Source: Mycobacterium sp. URHB0044 (lineage in GTDB: Bacteria; Actinomycetota; Actinomycetes; Mycobacteriales; Mycobacteriaceae). From it: a stretch of 64,000 nt of DNA. The stretch spans positions 62,001 through 126,000 of the forward strand of contig NZ_JIAW01000017.1 in assembly GCF_000620625.1 (NCBI RefSeq), in the 5' to 3' direction. Position 1 is the stretch's first letter, and every line of letters begins with the position of its first letter. The notes below the pieces were generated by a model. It did no database searches and was not told the origin of the DNA. It saw only the letters and a program-made list of their open reading frames with translations. Positions 16,995 to 25,848 of the stretch are shown piece by piece. Position numbers and translations under genes: made by a program.

Positions 16995-17506
16995 CGGGCC
17001 GCCTCGTGGATGGCGGCGACGATGTTGGGGTAGGCGGCGCAGCGGCAGAGATTGCCGCTCATGCGTTCGCGGATCTCGGCGTCGTCGAGTCTGGGCGGCT
17101 GCTCGAGGTCCTCGGTGACGTGGCTGGGTGCGCCGGCCTTGACCTCGTCGAGCATGCCGACGGCCGAGCAGATCTGGCCCGGCGTGCAGTAGCCGCACTG
17201 GAAGCCGTCGTGCTCGAGGAAGGCCTGCGCGACGGGGTGCAGAGCGTCGGCGTCGCCGAGGCCGGCGGCGGTGACGACCTCCGCGCCGTCGTGCGCGACG
17301 GCCAACGCGAGGCAGGTGGTGGCGCGTCGGCCGTCGAGCAGCACGGTGCAGGATCCGCACTGGCCGTGGTCGCAGCCCTTCTTCGGGGCGGTGACGCCGA
17401 GGTGTTCGCGCAGCAGGTCGAGCAGGGTGATGCGGTTGTCGACGCGCACGTCGTGCTGGGTGCCGTCGACGTGCAGGGTGATGTCGGTGAAGGTGTCGGG
17501 GGCCAT
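16991..17506 (-). CDS. [2Fe-2S]-binding subunit of the molybdenum hydroxylase, PaoA-like
   Basis: 171 residues from ATG 17506. It contains both [2Fe-2S] motifs of the family: the plant-ferredoxin type KKGCDHGQCGSCTVLLDG with a fourth Cys in TTCLALA (residues ~43-65), and the helical type FQCGYCTPGQI followed by GNLCRCAAYPNI. There is no twin-arginine signal, unlike E. coli PaoA, so this enzyme is probably cytosolic. It is the first gene of the three-gene operon and overlaps the next by 4 bases. Confidence 0.92.
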   Translation of the reverse strand: MAPDTFTDITLHVDGTQHDVRVDNRITLLDLLREHLGVTAPKKGCDHGQCGSCTVLLDGRRATTCLALAVAHDGAEVVTAAGLGDADALHPVAQAFLEHDGFQCGYCTPGQICSAVGMLDEVKAGAPSHVTEDLEQPPRLDDAEIRERMSGNLCRCAAYPNIVAAIHEAAR

Positions 17507-17566
17507 CGGCGCTGCGTACCCCCGCGGGTGGCGGTGAAACGGCGGCAGAGAAGAACGCGTGCCGTG

Positions 17567-18052
17567 CTACGTGCCTGGCGTCAACCGGATTGCGGCGAGG
17601 TGGTTCGCCTCGACGGCCGCGGTGAACTCCTCGAGTGTGGGCATTCGCGGATCGCGGAACTTCAATCCCATCACCCGCTGTGCGCCCTTCACGCCGTAGG
17701 ACTCGGCAATGCGCTTGGCCAGATCGGCGACGGTCGCCGTGTCCTCGATGAGTTCGCCGCGCATGGCCGTCGTCTTGCCGGCGTAGCTGACCTCGGCGGC
17801 CGCACCGCCGCGGAAGTTCAGCCGCCACGCTGCACCGGTGAGCAGGTACAGATCGTTGTCGAGCCGATGGGCACTCAACGTCAGGGCGAACTGCCTGCCC
17901 GTCTTGCGTCCCTTGAACTTCACCACCAAGAAGGACTTGAGCGCGGAACCCGTGACCGGGGTGCGCAGCAGGAAACCCAGGATCGGGTTGACGACACGCA
18001 GCATCGCTTCCGGTGGATGGGCGGGGTAGACCGCAGGGGACTGTTCTGTCAT
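17567..18052 (-). CDS. Deazaflavin-dependent nitroreductase (DDN/FDOR-B-like) family protein
   Basis: 161 residues from ATG 18052. It has the split beta-barrel pattern of the Ddn family: LRVVNPILGFLLRTPVTG, then LVVKFKGRKTGRQFALTLSAHRLDNDLYLLTGA and WRLNFRGGAAAEVSYAG. These features (FKGRKTGR, W-N-R-GG) bind coenzyme F420 in known members, which reduce quinones or nitro compounds. It lies 60 bp before the molybdenum hydroxylase operon on the same strand and may be co-transcribed, although no functional link is evident. Confidence 0.8.
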   Translation of the reverse strand: MTEQSPAVYPAHPPEAMLRVVNPILGFLLRTPVTGSALKSFLVVKFKGRKTGRQFALTLSAHRLDNDLYLLTGAAWRLNFRGGAAAEVSYAGKTTAMRGELIEDTATVADLAKRIAESYGVKGAQRVMGLKFRDPRMPTLEEFTAAVEANHLAAIRLTPGT

Positions 18053-18137
18053 GGCTCAACGGTAGGGCCCGCCGGGTCGTTCGACACCCGTGTCGACGAG
18101 AGTGGCGTCGAGGTGGGCAGAGGTCGGGCGCGCGACG

Positions 18138-18917
18138 TTAAGCCAGGATCGAGGCGAGGTCGCTGCGGGGAATCGAGAACTGCTGTGCCCCAGCGGCTTC
18201 GATGGCCCAGTCGCCCTGACCGATGAAGAAGATCACCGCGCCGTCGGTGAGCGCGAAGTTCTGATACATCTTGGCGCCGTTGAGGTTGTCATTGATGGGC
18301 ACACCCGGCATCCGCTTCTCGAACTCGGCCTTGACGATGGGATCGAGGACCGCGACCGGGTCGGTGCCCGGCTTGAACAGCGTGTCGTAGGTGATCGGTG
18401 CCTTCGTGCCGAGGTCGTAGCTCAGCGCGTTGTAGAAGGTCTGCCCATGCGCGCCTCCGTAGTCGGCGTGCTCCTGGAGCACCAGGCTTTCAGTGCCGTC
18501 GCCGGTCGCAGAGCGGTAGGTCGTCGGCGTGATGTCGAGTTCCTTGGCATACGGCGGCTGGTCCGGCGAGGTGACGGCCTGGACGAACTGGTCCCGCTCC
18601 CGGGTCAGCACGTCGGACAGGGCCTTTTGGTCGGGGTAGTCGGTGGGGAACGTCATGTCGATCGTGTAGCCAGGCCCGTCTCCGTGCACGGTGCACACCT
18701 TGTCGGCGACGGTCCCGCCGAGATCGGTGCAGGCCGACGCCGACAAGGTGGGCGCGATGGTCGCGGTCGGCGAGGCGGCCACCGAGGTCGCCGGTGGTGT
18801 CGTGACGGTCTCCGAGGCCGGGCCCGGCTTCGTTGGGCTCGCGTTGTTGCCGCAGGCCGCCGTGCTGACGACGATGATGGCGCCGACGATCGCGATCAGA
18901 GACTTGTTGATGGTCAC
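18138..18917 (-). CDS. MPT64-like (RsiV/DUF3298-type) secreted protein, copy A
   Basis: 259 residues from GTG 18917. The N-terminus has a signal peptide ending near STAACGNN, possibly a lipobox, followed by a Thr/Pro/Ala linker. The rest matches the MPT64 family throughout: ACTDLGGTVADKVCTVHGDGPGYTIDMTFPTDYPDQKAL, ALSYDLGTKAPITYDTLFKPGTDP, and QNFALTDGAVIFFIGQG...AAGAQQFSIPRSDLASILA at the C-terminus. MPT64 of M. tuberculosis is a secreted antigen of the same fold; its biochemical role is unsettled. It is the second gene of a cassette (11-bp gap from the DUF6636-like gene) that is repeated at 26718-28166. Confidence 0.85.
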   Translation of the reverse strand: MTINKSLIAIVGAIIVVSTAACGNNASPTKPGPASETVTTPPATSVAASPTATIAPTLSASACTDLGGTVADKVCTVHGDGPGYTIDMTFPTDYPDQKALSDVLTRERDQFVQAVTSPDQPPYAKELDITPTTYRSATGDGTESLVLQEHADYGGAHGQTFYNALSYDLGTKAPITYDTLFKPGTDPVAVLDPIVKAEFEKRMPGVPINDNLNGAKMYQNFALTDGAVIFFIGQGDWAIEAAGAQQFSIPRSDLASILA

Positions 18918-18928
18918 GGGGTGTCCTA

Positions 18929-19579
18929 TCAGCCGAGCTGAACGGTCTCGCGGGACACGGAGAAGTAGTGCCCGGTGTTGGTGTCGATGCACGTGATACC
19001 GATGGCTTCGCTGTCGCAACTCAGCGAGCCGAGGGTCTGGATCTGGCCGTATGCGAGCGTGTGAGTGGGCGCGGGCATCTCCTGGCCGTAGCAGCCGAAC
19101 ACTGCGGCGGAGCCTTCCTCCAAGGCGACGCGGTCGCCCCAGTTCATCAGGCAGCCGTCGGGTTGCGTCGCGGTCCAGTCGTGGGCGGCGACCTCGCAGC
19201 GGACGGTGTGGCCGCCGGCGCCGTAGGTGAACGTCGCGCACTGGATGTTGCCCGAGGGGGATTGGAAGGGTTCGTCTGAGGTGACGTGTTGGGCGACGGG
19301 GATCGTCGCGGGCGTCGGTGCCGCGGTCACGGTGACCGGCTGCGCAGCGGTGACGGTCACCGTCGTGGCCGGTGGCGCGGGAGGCGGTGGTGTCGCGGTC
19401 GACATCGAGATCACCGGGGCGATCGTCGGGGCTTGCGCCGTGGTCGCGCCAGTCGACGGTGCGCATGCGGCGAGAGCGAGGGCAACGAGCCCGAGGACGT
19501 ACGTGCCGGGTCGCTGTGCGATCGACCGCCGAGCGTCATGGCTGAGGACGGCCCTGTCGTCATGCGAGTACTCAGTCAT
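18929..19579 (-). CDS. DUF6636-like lipoprotein, copy A
   Basis: 216 residues. ATG 19579 is chosen because AAAGGGGAACGAC precedes it. After a 28-residue cytosolic-looking start there is a hydrophobic stretch with lipobox LAAC (residues ~36-39), then an Ala/Thr/Pro linker of ~65 residues. The C-terminal domain begins FQSPSGNIQCATFTYG and has several Cys (NIQC, VRC, GC, GCYG, LSC, ITC), consistent with disulphides in an exported domain; it ends FSVSRETVQLG. The FxSPSGNIxC pattern is typical of DUF6636. It is first in a cassette with the MPT64-like gene. The function is unknown. Confidence 0.75.
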   Translation of the reverse strand: MTEYSHDDRAVLSHDARRSIAQRPGTYVLGLVALALAACAPSTGATTAQAPTIAPVISMSTATPPPPAPPATTVTVTAAQPVTVTAAPTPATIPVAQHVTSDEPFQSPSGNIQCATFTYGAGGHTVRCEVAAHDWTATQPDGCLMNWGDRVALEEGSAAVFGCYGQEMPAPTHTLAYGQIQTLGSLSCDSEAIGITCIDTNTGHYFSVSRETVQLG

Positions 19580-19656
19580 GTCGTTCCCCTTTCGATGGAC
19601 GTGGTGGTGTGTCCGATGACCGAAAGGATGCGGTGTCGTTCTTGGGGGAATCTTGG
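19580..19656 (-). promoter_or_regulatory. Conserved leader/promoter region of lipoprotein-MPT64 cassette A
   Basis: The ~77 bases upstream of the ATG match those upstream of the second cassette (28167-28244) almost base for base. The best-conserved block, on the coding strand, runs from CCAAGAACG through ACCGCATCCTTTCGG to ATCGGACACAC. Conservation exceeds what a ribosome binding site needs, so a shared promoter or regulator site is likely. Confidence 0.55.
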
Positions 19657-19879
19657 TGTCGTCAGGTGTGGCGCAGGCCACCGACCTCACTCCGCGTGAT
19701 GAACCCGTGTACCCTGACCACTAGCAATTAGCTTGTGCTGCTTTGACTTCGGTGTCGAAGCCGATTGCCTGCTGCGGGGAGCTGGTTAGGCGACAGCACT
19801 AAGCGGGAACACCTTCAATGCTGCGGGTTGACCTGCGTACTCGATACGAAGCGCATCGGAAAGGGTGGATCGAACGCAT

Positions 19880-21475
19880 ATGGGCTCCCCGAACGCCGGG
19901 TCTCGTTTGGGCACGCGATTCGGGCCCTATGAGCTGCAGTCGCTGATCGGCATGGGCGGCATGGGCGAGGTCTACCGCGCCTACGACACCGTGCGCGAAC
20001 GCATGGTGGCGATCAAGGTGCTGCGCACCGACCTGGCGGCCGACCCCAGCTTCCAGCAGCGTTTTCGCCGCGAGTCCCGCGTGGCCGCGCGGCTGCAGGA
20101 ACCGCACGTCATCCCGGTGCACGACTTCGGCGATATCGACGGCGTCCTCTACATCGACATGCGCCTGGTCGAGGGCGCCAGCCTGAAGGACGAGTTGCGC
20201 GACAACGGCGCGCTCCCACCCGCGCGAACCGTGTCGATCATCTCGCAGGTCGCCTCCGCGCTGGACGCCGCGCACGCCAGCGGCCTCGTCCACCGCGACA
20301 TCAAGCCCGAGAACGTCCTGCTCACGCCCGACGACTTCGCCTACCTGGTCGACTTCGGCATCGCCCACGGCGGCGGCGAGGCCAGCGTGACGAGGACCGG
20401 CCTGGTCATCGGGTCGTGCGCCTACATGGCGACCGAACGGCTGAGCGGCGGCGCGGGCGGTCCCGCGTCGGACGTGTACTCGCTGACGTGCCTGCTGTAC
20501 GAGTGCCTCACCGGTCGGGCGCCGTTCGACTCCGGTGACCTGCGGCAGGTCATGAGCGCGCACCTGTTCTCGCCGCCGCCGCGGCCCACGCTTGCGCGCT
20601 CGGGACTCAACCCCGCGTTCGACGACGTCATCGCGCGCGGTATGGCCAAGAACCCGGCCGACAGGTATCCGTCGGCCGGCGAGCTGGCCAGAGCGGCCGC
20701 CGCTGCGGCGTCCGGGAGTCCCGCACCCGTCGCGGCCGCTGTTCCCGGCCCACCCCCAGGTACGCGGCAGTTCTCGGCCGTCGACCCGAACCCGGTGTCG
20801 ACGAGCTACCCGCGGCCCTATCCGCCGCTTCCCGCGCCGCCATCGGCGCCGCCGCGGAAGTCGCGGTTCGGCCCGACGCAGATCGTCCTGGTGGTCGCGA
20901 CGGTCCTGCTGTTCGGGATCGCGGCCGTGCTGGCCACGATCCTGGCGTCGTCGGGCGGCGACTCCACACCGCAGACTCGGCTGGCGGTACCGCCGCCGTC
21001 GACGACGACCGTGACGACCACGCCGTCGCCGACCGAGGAGGAGTCGACGACGACGGCCCCGTCCACCACGGCCACGACGACACCATCGACGACGCCTTCG
21101 TCGACGCCGACCACCACGTCGACGTCACCGACGGCGAGCGGCGCGGCCATCCCCGGCGTCTCCGGAACGGACGCGCAGGGCTTCGTCGGCCACACGGCCC
21201 GGTGCGACTCGGGCAGTACGCCCGCGGCGGCGATCAGGACGGCGAACTCACTGGCCATCGTGTGCCAGACGGGGCCGGGCAGTTACTACTACCGCGGCGA
21301 ACGGTTGAGCGACGGGGCGCAGCTGCAACTGGCGAACGCGGTGCCTGCCGGTGGCGGTTTCGACGCGATCAACCCGGCCGACGGCGCCAGGTACCAGGTG
21401 CGGCCCAACATGCTGACGATCTCGAGCAGTCGCGGCACCGAATCCGACCCGGCGCTGGAGTACGGCGCGCGGTAG
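19880..21475 (+). CDS. Membrane Ser/Thr protein kinase, PknH/PknD-like
   Basis: 531 residues from ATG 19880; GTG 19865 is an alternative. The kinase domain spans residues ~15-270: glycine loop IGMGGMGEVYRA, VAIKVL lysine, catalytic loop VHRDIKPENVLL, DFGIAHGGGE with an activation loop ending in an unusual MATERL where most kinases have APE. A Pro-rich juxtamembrane linker is followed by one membrane segment (IVLVVATVLLFGIAAVLATILA, near residue 345), a Thr/Ser-rich stalk and a ~100-residue extracellular domain with two Cys (ARCDSG, AIVCQTG). It should phosphorylate Ser/Thr targets in response to an outside signal. It is divergent from the cassette upstream. Confidence 0.85.
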   Translation: MGSPNAGSRLGTRFGPYELQSLIGMGGMGEVYRAYDTVRERMVAIKVLRTDLAADPSFQQRFRRESRVAARLQEPHVIPVHDFGDIDGVLYIDMRLVEGASLKDELRDNGALPPARTVSIISQVASALDAAHASGLVHRDIKPENVLLTPDDFAYLVDFGIAHGGGEASVTRTGLVIGSCAYMATERLSGGAGGPASDVYSLTCLLYECLTGRAPFDSGDLRQVMSAHLFSPPPRPTLARSGLNPAFDDVIARGMAKNPADRYPSAGELARAAAAAASGSPAPVAAAVPGPPPGTRQFSAVDPNPVSTSYPRPYPPLPAPPSAPPRKSRFGPTQIVLVVATVLLFGIAAVLATILASSGGDSTPQTRLAVPPPSTTTVTTTPSPTEEESTTTAPSTTATTTPSTTPSSTPTTTSTSPTASGAAIPGVSGTDAQGFVGHTARCDSGSTPAAAIRTANSLAIVCQTGPGSYYYRGERLSDGAQLQLANAVPAGGGFDAINPADGARYQVRPNMLTISSSRGTESDPALEYGAR

Positions 21476-21534
21476 CGGAAACCGCGCGGTCAAGCGCTTA
21501 CGGATGAAACCCGGGTCGCGCCCGTAGAAGCCTG

Positions 21535-22425
21535 TCAGCCCTCGCAGGTTCCTTTCGGCATCTGCTCTCGGTGATCAAGCACCCAATCACCAAGCTGATC
21601 GAGCATCGCGGTTCCGGTGGCAAAGCTGCCGTCCGAGGGTTTGGCTGCAATGGCGACACCGAAGGCGTTCTCGCTGTCGCCGACGACTGCAATTTGGCGG
21701 ACGAGGTACCCGCCGTCCGGTTCCGGGCCCCAACCGCCTTTGGCCGCCACCCCGTTTTCACCGGCAAGACCCCACTGCTGGTCCGCGGCGATACTCTTCA
21801 TTTGGGTGAGGACTGAGGCTGCCGATACGCACGGTAGTTGGAAAGCAAACCGTGCTGCCTCAGGTAGCGACCATTGAGTTTGACCGTAGGGACTGTACGG
21901 CGGCAGCACCTGTTGTGTCTGGACGGTTACGTCGGGAACTCCGCCCTCGGCGAGGACGGCCTGCACCGCCGAACCGGCGTCAGTTGGCGCCCCCAACAGG
22001 GCCCACAGCTGATCCGCGGCCGCGTTGTCGGAATGAGCGATCGCCTGTGTCACATACGGTTCCGCGGCTCCAGCATCCTTGCGCAGCGCGGCGATTGCCA
22101 GCGGCACCTTAATCGTCGACCAGGCCGCACCACTCTGCCAGGTGCCGAAGGACGACACTTGGTCCTCGCCAGCCACCGCGACGCCAACGTCGGCGGGCAG
22201 CGTCGCGGCAAGCTCCTCGAAGCTCGCCTGCAGATCCTCATCTCGGCTTGGAGGAGAAGGTGGTTGCGCCGCCGTTGACGACATCGTCTGCTTAGTTGCT
22301 AGGGGCGCGGTCACCGGTTCGGGCGAGGTCTTGTGCACATCCTTGTAGCCGATGACGAAGCCAGCTGTTGCCGCTCCGACAGCGACCGATACCAGCGCCG
22401 CCTTAATAAAGGTAGACACGCGCAT
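21535..22425 (-). CDS. Membrane-anchored serine hydrolase of the beta-lactamase/penicillin-binding fold
   Basis: 296 residues from ATG 22425. An N-terminal signal anchor (FIKAALVSVAVGAATAGFVIGY) precedes a Pro/Ser linker. The catalytic pattern of class A-type serine hydrolases is present: SxxK as AWSTIKVPLAIAALR (Ser near 113), SDN as IAHSDNAAADQLWAL, and a KTG-like box as VAAKGGWGPEPDGGYLVRQIAVV. KGG in place of KTG and no obvious ExxLN loop argue against a classic beta-lactamase; a peptidoglycan-related or sensor role is possible. Its start lies 23 bases inside the end of the upstream kinase gene, so the two are translationally coupled. Confidence 0.8.
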   Translation of the reverse strand: MRVSTFIKAALVSVAVGAATAGFVIGYKDVHKTSPEPVTAPLATKQTMSSTAAQPPSPPSRDEDLQASFEELAATLPADVGVAVAGEDQVSSFGTWQSGAAWSTIKVPLAIAALRKDAGAAEPYVTQAIAHSDNAAADQLWALLGAPTDAGSAVQAVLAEGGVPDVTVQTQQVLPPYSPYGQTQWSLPEAARFAFQLPCVSAASVLTQMKSIAADQQWGLAGENGVAAKGGWGPEPDGGYLVRQIAVVGDSENAFGVAIAAKPSDGSFATGTAMLDQLGDWVLDHREQMPKGTCEG

Positions 22426-23950
22426 TCTTTCCGCCGGTGCACGTCACCCAGTCGTCGGCACCGTATTTGGCGCACTCCATGACGAAATGGTCACCCGCGC
22501 ACCGACCACCGGTCGAGGGGCACGGGACAGCACCGAGTGCGTACACCGTCCGGGGCGCGGGGGAGGCCGGACCCGCTTCCCAATACGCGTTGAGCACGTT
22601 CTGCGCGAAGAGACAAGTCGTCTCGACGGTACCGCGGCCCGCACGACTGAACTGTCCGCTGGCACGTGGATGCGTGATGCCGTTCTCGCAGGCTTGATGG
22701 TTGGCGTCCGCCCCGCGTACGACCGGCGGGAGTGCGACGGGCCGCGTTGGCGAGTTCGAACGGCTGGGCGTACCGGCTGGACGATTCGGAGGTGGCAGCC
22801 GCGTGAGACTAGGTTGCGCCGCAGTCGAATTCGACGATGACCCCGAGGAATCCTGTCCGACCATCATTCCGATTGCGATTCCACCCAAGCCGAGGATCAG
22901 GGCGGCAGCAGCGCCGACTGCGGCGGGGATCACCCATTTGTTGCGTTCCGGTGCGGAGAGTGGTTGCGGTGCAGCGTGTTGCAGAATCTGGGGAGATTGA
23001 CTTGGCCGGCTCGGGACAGCTGCCCAAGTGTGCTGCTGATTGATCGGTACCAGTGTGCCGGGAGCTGCCATCGTCGCGTACGGGTCACTCACTGGAATCG
23101 GCTGTGACGTACATGGCGCGCCCGACAATGCCCGACCCGCAGCGCGAGCGAACGCGCCGGCGCTGCCGTAGCGGTCGTCTGGTTCCTTGGCCATTCCGCG
23201 TTGGATCACACCATCGAGTGAGGTGGGCACCCGTGGATTGAGCTCGCTGGGCCGAGGTGGTGGTGTGTAGAGGTGGGCGGTGAGCAGCTGCTGCATGCTC
23301 TCCGTGGAGAAAGGGCTGTCCCCAGTCAGTGCCTCGAAGAGCACACAGGCGAGCGAGTACACATCGGCGGCCGCCTCGGTCGGCTTGTTGTCGAGCCGCT
23401 CGGGAGCCATGTAGGCCAGGGAGCCAACCGTCATTCCGGCCTGGGTAAGCCGTGTGTCGCCGGACTTTTCGGCGATTCCGAAGTCGACGAGATACGCGAA
23501 GTCGCTCGACGTAACGATGATGTTCTCTGGTTTTACATCTCTGTGGATGAGGCCGTCTGCGTGTGCGGCGTCTAGTGCGCCGGCGATCTGGCCGATGATG
23601 TTGATCGCCTGATCTGGTTGCAGGGGGCCGGATTTAAGTAATCTGCGTAGGTCGGTGCCACGCACTAAACGCATGTCGATGTAGAGGGAGCCGTCGATCT
23701 CACCCCAGTCGTGAATCGGGATGACGTGTGGCTCCTGCAACTGGGCAGCTGCGTGCGCCTCGCGAGTGAACCGGTTGCGGTACTCCGGGTCTCTCGAGAA
23801 CTGGTCGACAAGAACCTTGAGCGCGACGATCCGACTCTTCTCGGTGTCTCGAGCCTCGTAGACCTCGCCCATACCACCGCGGCCGAGAAGGCCGATGATC
23901 TCGTACTTACCGAAGCGTGTGCCGACGCGCGATGCCGCCACCGTATCCAT
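22403..23950 (-). CDS. Membrane Ser/Thr protein kinase, PknH-like
   Basis: 515 residues from ATG 23950. Kinase motifs are complete: LGRGGMGEVYEA, VALKVL, IHRDVKPENIIV, DFGIAEKSGD, AYMAPERL, with the domain spanning residues ~14-275. One membrane segment follows a long linker (WVIPAAVGAAAALILGLGGIAIGMMVG, ~residue 345). The extracellular ~120 residues contain six or more Cys (QACENG, TTCLFA, VPCPSTGGRCAG, MECAKY, VTCTGG), so it is probably disulphide-bonded, and it is unlike the outer domains of the two neighbouring kinases. It is co-transcribed with the overlapping serine hydrolase. Confidence 0.87.
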   Translation of the reverse strand: MDTVAASRVGTRFGKYEIIGLLGRGGMGEVYEARDTEKSRIVALKVLVDQFSRDPEYRNRFTREAHAAAQLQEPHVIPIHDWGEIDGSLYIDMRLVRGTDLRRLLKSGPLQPDQAINIIGQIAGALDAAHADGLIHRDVKPENIIVTSSDFAYLVDFGIAEKSGDTRLTQAGMTVGSLAYMAPERLDNKPTEAAADVYSLACVLFEALTGDSPFSTESMQQLLTAHLYTPPPRPSELNPRVPTSLDGVIQRGMAKEPDDRYGSAGAFARAAGRALSGAPCTSQPIPVSDPYATMAAPGTLVPINQQHTWAAVPSRPSQSPQILQHAAPQPLSAPERNKWVIPAAVGAAAALILGLGGIAIGMMVGQDSSGSSSNSTAAQPSLTRLPPPNRPAGTPSRSNSPTRPVALPPVVRGADANHQACENGITHPRASGQFSRAGRGTVETTCLFAQNVLNAYWEAGPASPAPRTVYALGAVPCPSTGGRCAGDHFVMECAKYGADDWVTCTGGKNARVYLY

Positions 23951-24150
23951 TTTGAACCCCCAGGTCTCGCGTTTGCTATCGCGACCCTGCGGCGAGTGTA
24001 GAGCGCCGAGCGTTGCTGAGACCTGTTGTTTGAATGACTTACACGCGTTGCCGGAGACGCTTGGCGAGGGACTCAGAATCGGTCAAGCTGGTCTTGTCTG
24101 CTGAGTGAGCTTTCACGGCCGGAGGCGATCCGGGCGAACCCTGCACCTAT

Positions 24151-25692
24151 TCAGCATGTGATCATGTAACCGGAATCAGTGGTGGTGTCGAGCCATTTCC
24201 CGTAGCTATCTCCGCCTGCCGCGCGCACCGCCGCGCACACCTGGCCCTGCGTCGTGCCGGCGGTCCTGAACACCGTATAGATGGGGTCGCCCTCTTCAGT
24301 GGCCTGCCTTAAAGAAGGGCAACTGCGGTCGGTACGGAGATAGGACGATCCGGGAAACACGTTCAACAGGCGCTGAACCCCGGCTGCGTACTGGCCCGGT
24401 GTAGTGACGCTGCCCAGAACGACAATCCCCTGACCGTCGCACGATGGTGAACTGATCGGTGTTTCCAATCCCAAATCACCCGGAGGTCGTGACGGCGGGA
24501 GCGGCGGAACCGCCGGAGGTTGCCCGGGTTTCGTGACCGTCACTGGCGGCGCAGTCTGTGTCACCGTTCGTTGCGGGCGCGACGGTCCGACGGTCGGCTC
24601 CGGACGTATGAGCGTTGATTTCTGCGGCGATGCCGTCGGCGCTTCGGCGGGTGATTGCCCAAGCCGCGCTCCAAGGAATGCGACTAGTCCCACTACGACC
24701 AGGACTGCAACACCGCCCGCAATGGCTGCGACACGACGGGAGATCGTAATTTGGTTCGACCCGCCGGCTGAAGCTGTCTCGCGCGCAACGACGGGCGGAG
24801 CCGGCGCCGCGGCCGGCACCGCGAACTGGGTGGCGTCGGCGTACCCGGCAGAGCCCGCGCTGCCTTGCACCAGGGCTGCCGCGAACTCACGGCAAGTCTC
24901 GAATCTCTGATACGGCTCCTTCGTCATCGCCCGGGCAAGAACGTCATCGATCGCCCCGAGATCGGCGCGCACACTAGCGAGCGTGGGCGCGGGCGACGAC
25001 AGATGATTGCCGATCACTACCGCCGGATTCGTGTTCCCGAACGGTGGTCCGCCGGTCAGAAGATGAAACGCTGTGCACGCCAGAGCGTACTGATCGGCGC
25101 GACCATCGAGCGGCTTCCCCATCAGCTGCTCAGGTGCCGCGTACGCGACCGATCCGACCGTCATATTAGTAGCGGTGAGATTGTTACCGTCATCGACCGC
25201 ACGGGCGATGCCGAAGTCAGCAAGCAATGTTCGACGGGCACCGCGGCGAGGGTCGGTTAGCAAGATATTCGCCGGCTTGACGTCACGATGTAGCAAGTAG
25301 CGTTCGTGCGCGTAGTCAAGCGCGTCAGCGATCGCCGAGACAATCTCCAACGCTTCGTTCGGCGGCATGCCTAGCGGATACCGGGAACGCATCAACTGCG
25401 CCGCGTCGGTCCCATCGACATAATCCATCGCGATCCAAAGCTGTCCATCGTGCTCACCTCGATCGTGGACGGCCACAATGTGCGGATGCCACAAAGCTGC
25501 GGCGTTGTCGGCTTCACGGGCGAAACGTTGGCGGTACTCCTCGTCGGCACTCACGCTGGCAGGCAGGATTTTCAGGGCCTCCTGCCGGGGCAACCGGGGG
25601 TGCCGTACGAGGTAAACCTCGCCCATCCCCCCAGTGCCCAGTAAGCGCTCGATGGTGTAGCCGGCAAATTTCGCCCCATCGGCTAAGGGCAT
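24151..25692 (-). CDS. Membrane Ser/Thr protein kinase, PknF-like
   Basis: 513 residues. ATG 25692 is chosen because PknF-type kinases begin MPLA(D/E)GAxFAGY; the frame is open further upstream. Motifs: LLGTGGMGEVYLVRHPRLPR, EALKIL lysine, LLHRDVKPANILL, ADFGIARAVDD, AYAAPEQL. The membrane segment is near residue 335 (AAIAGGVAVLVVVGLVAFLGARLG). A Thr/Pro linker precedes an outer domain with Cys at CDGQG, RSCPSL, QVCAAV and the terminal MITC, which could form two disulphides. It is divergent from the peptidoglycan amidase gene 156 bp away, so shared control is possible. Confidence 0.87.
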   Translation of the reverse strand: MPLADGAKFAGYTIERLLGTGGMGEVYLVRHPRLPRQEALKILPASVSADEEYRQRFAREADNAAALWHPHIVAVHDRGEHDGQLWIAMDYVDGTDAAQLMRSRYPLGMPPNEALEIVSAIADALDYAHERYLLHRDVKPANILLTDPRRGARRTLLADFGIARAVDDGNNLTATNMTVGSVAYAAPEQLMGKPLDGRADQYALACTAFHLLTGGPPFGNTNPAVVIGNHLSSPAPTLASVRADLGAIDDVLARAMTKEPYQRFETCREFAAALVQGSAGSAGYADATQFAVPAAAPAPPVVARETASAGGSNQITISRRVAAIAGGVAVLVVVGLVAFLGARLGQSPAEAPTASPQKSTLIRPEPTVGPSRPQRTVTQTAPPVTVTKPGQPPAVPPLPPSRPPGDLGLETPISSPSCDGQGIVVLGSVTTPGQYAAGVQRLLNVFPGSSYLRTDRSCPSLRQATEEGDPIYTVFRTAGTTQGQVCAAVRAAGGDSYGKWLDTTTDSGYMITC

Positions 25693-25848
25693 GCCCGGAT
25701 GGTACAAAACATCGGCTTGCCAATTACTGGGAACGGGCGCGATGTGTCCGCCCGAAATGGTGTCGAACTCAAGCCGCACGGGCCTTCAACACTTGGTCGT
25801 TGGGCAATGCGACGCCGGCCACGTTGGCGCGTACGTACGCTTTGCGTC

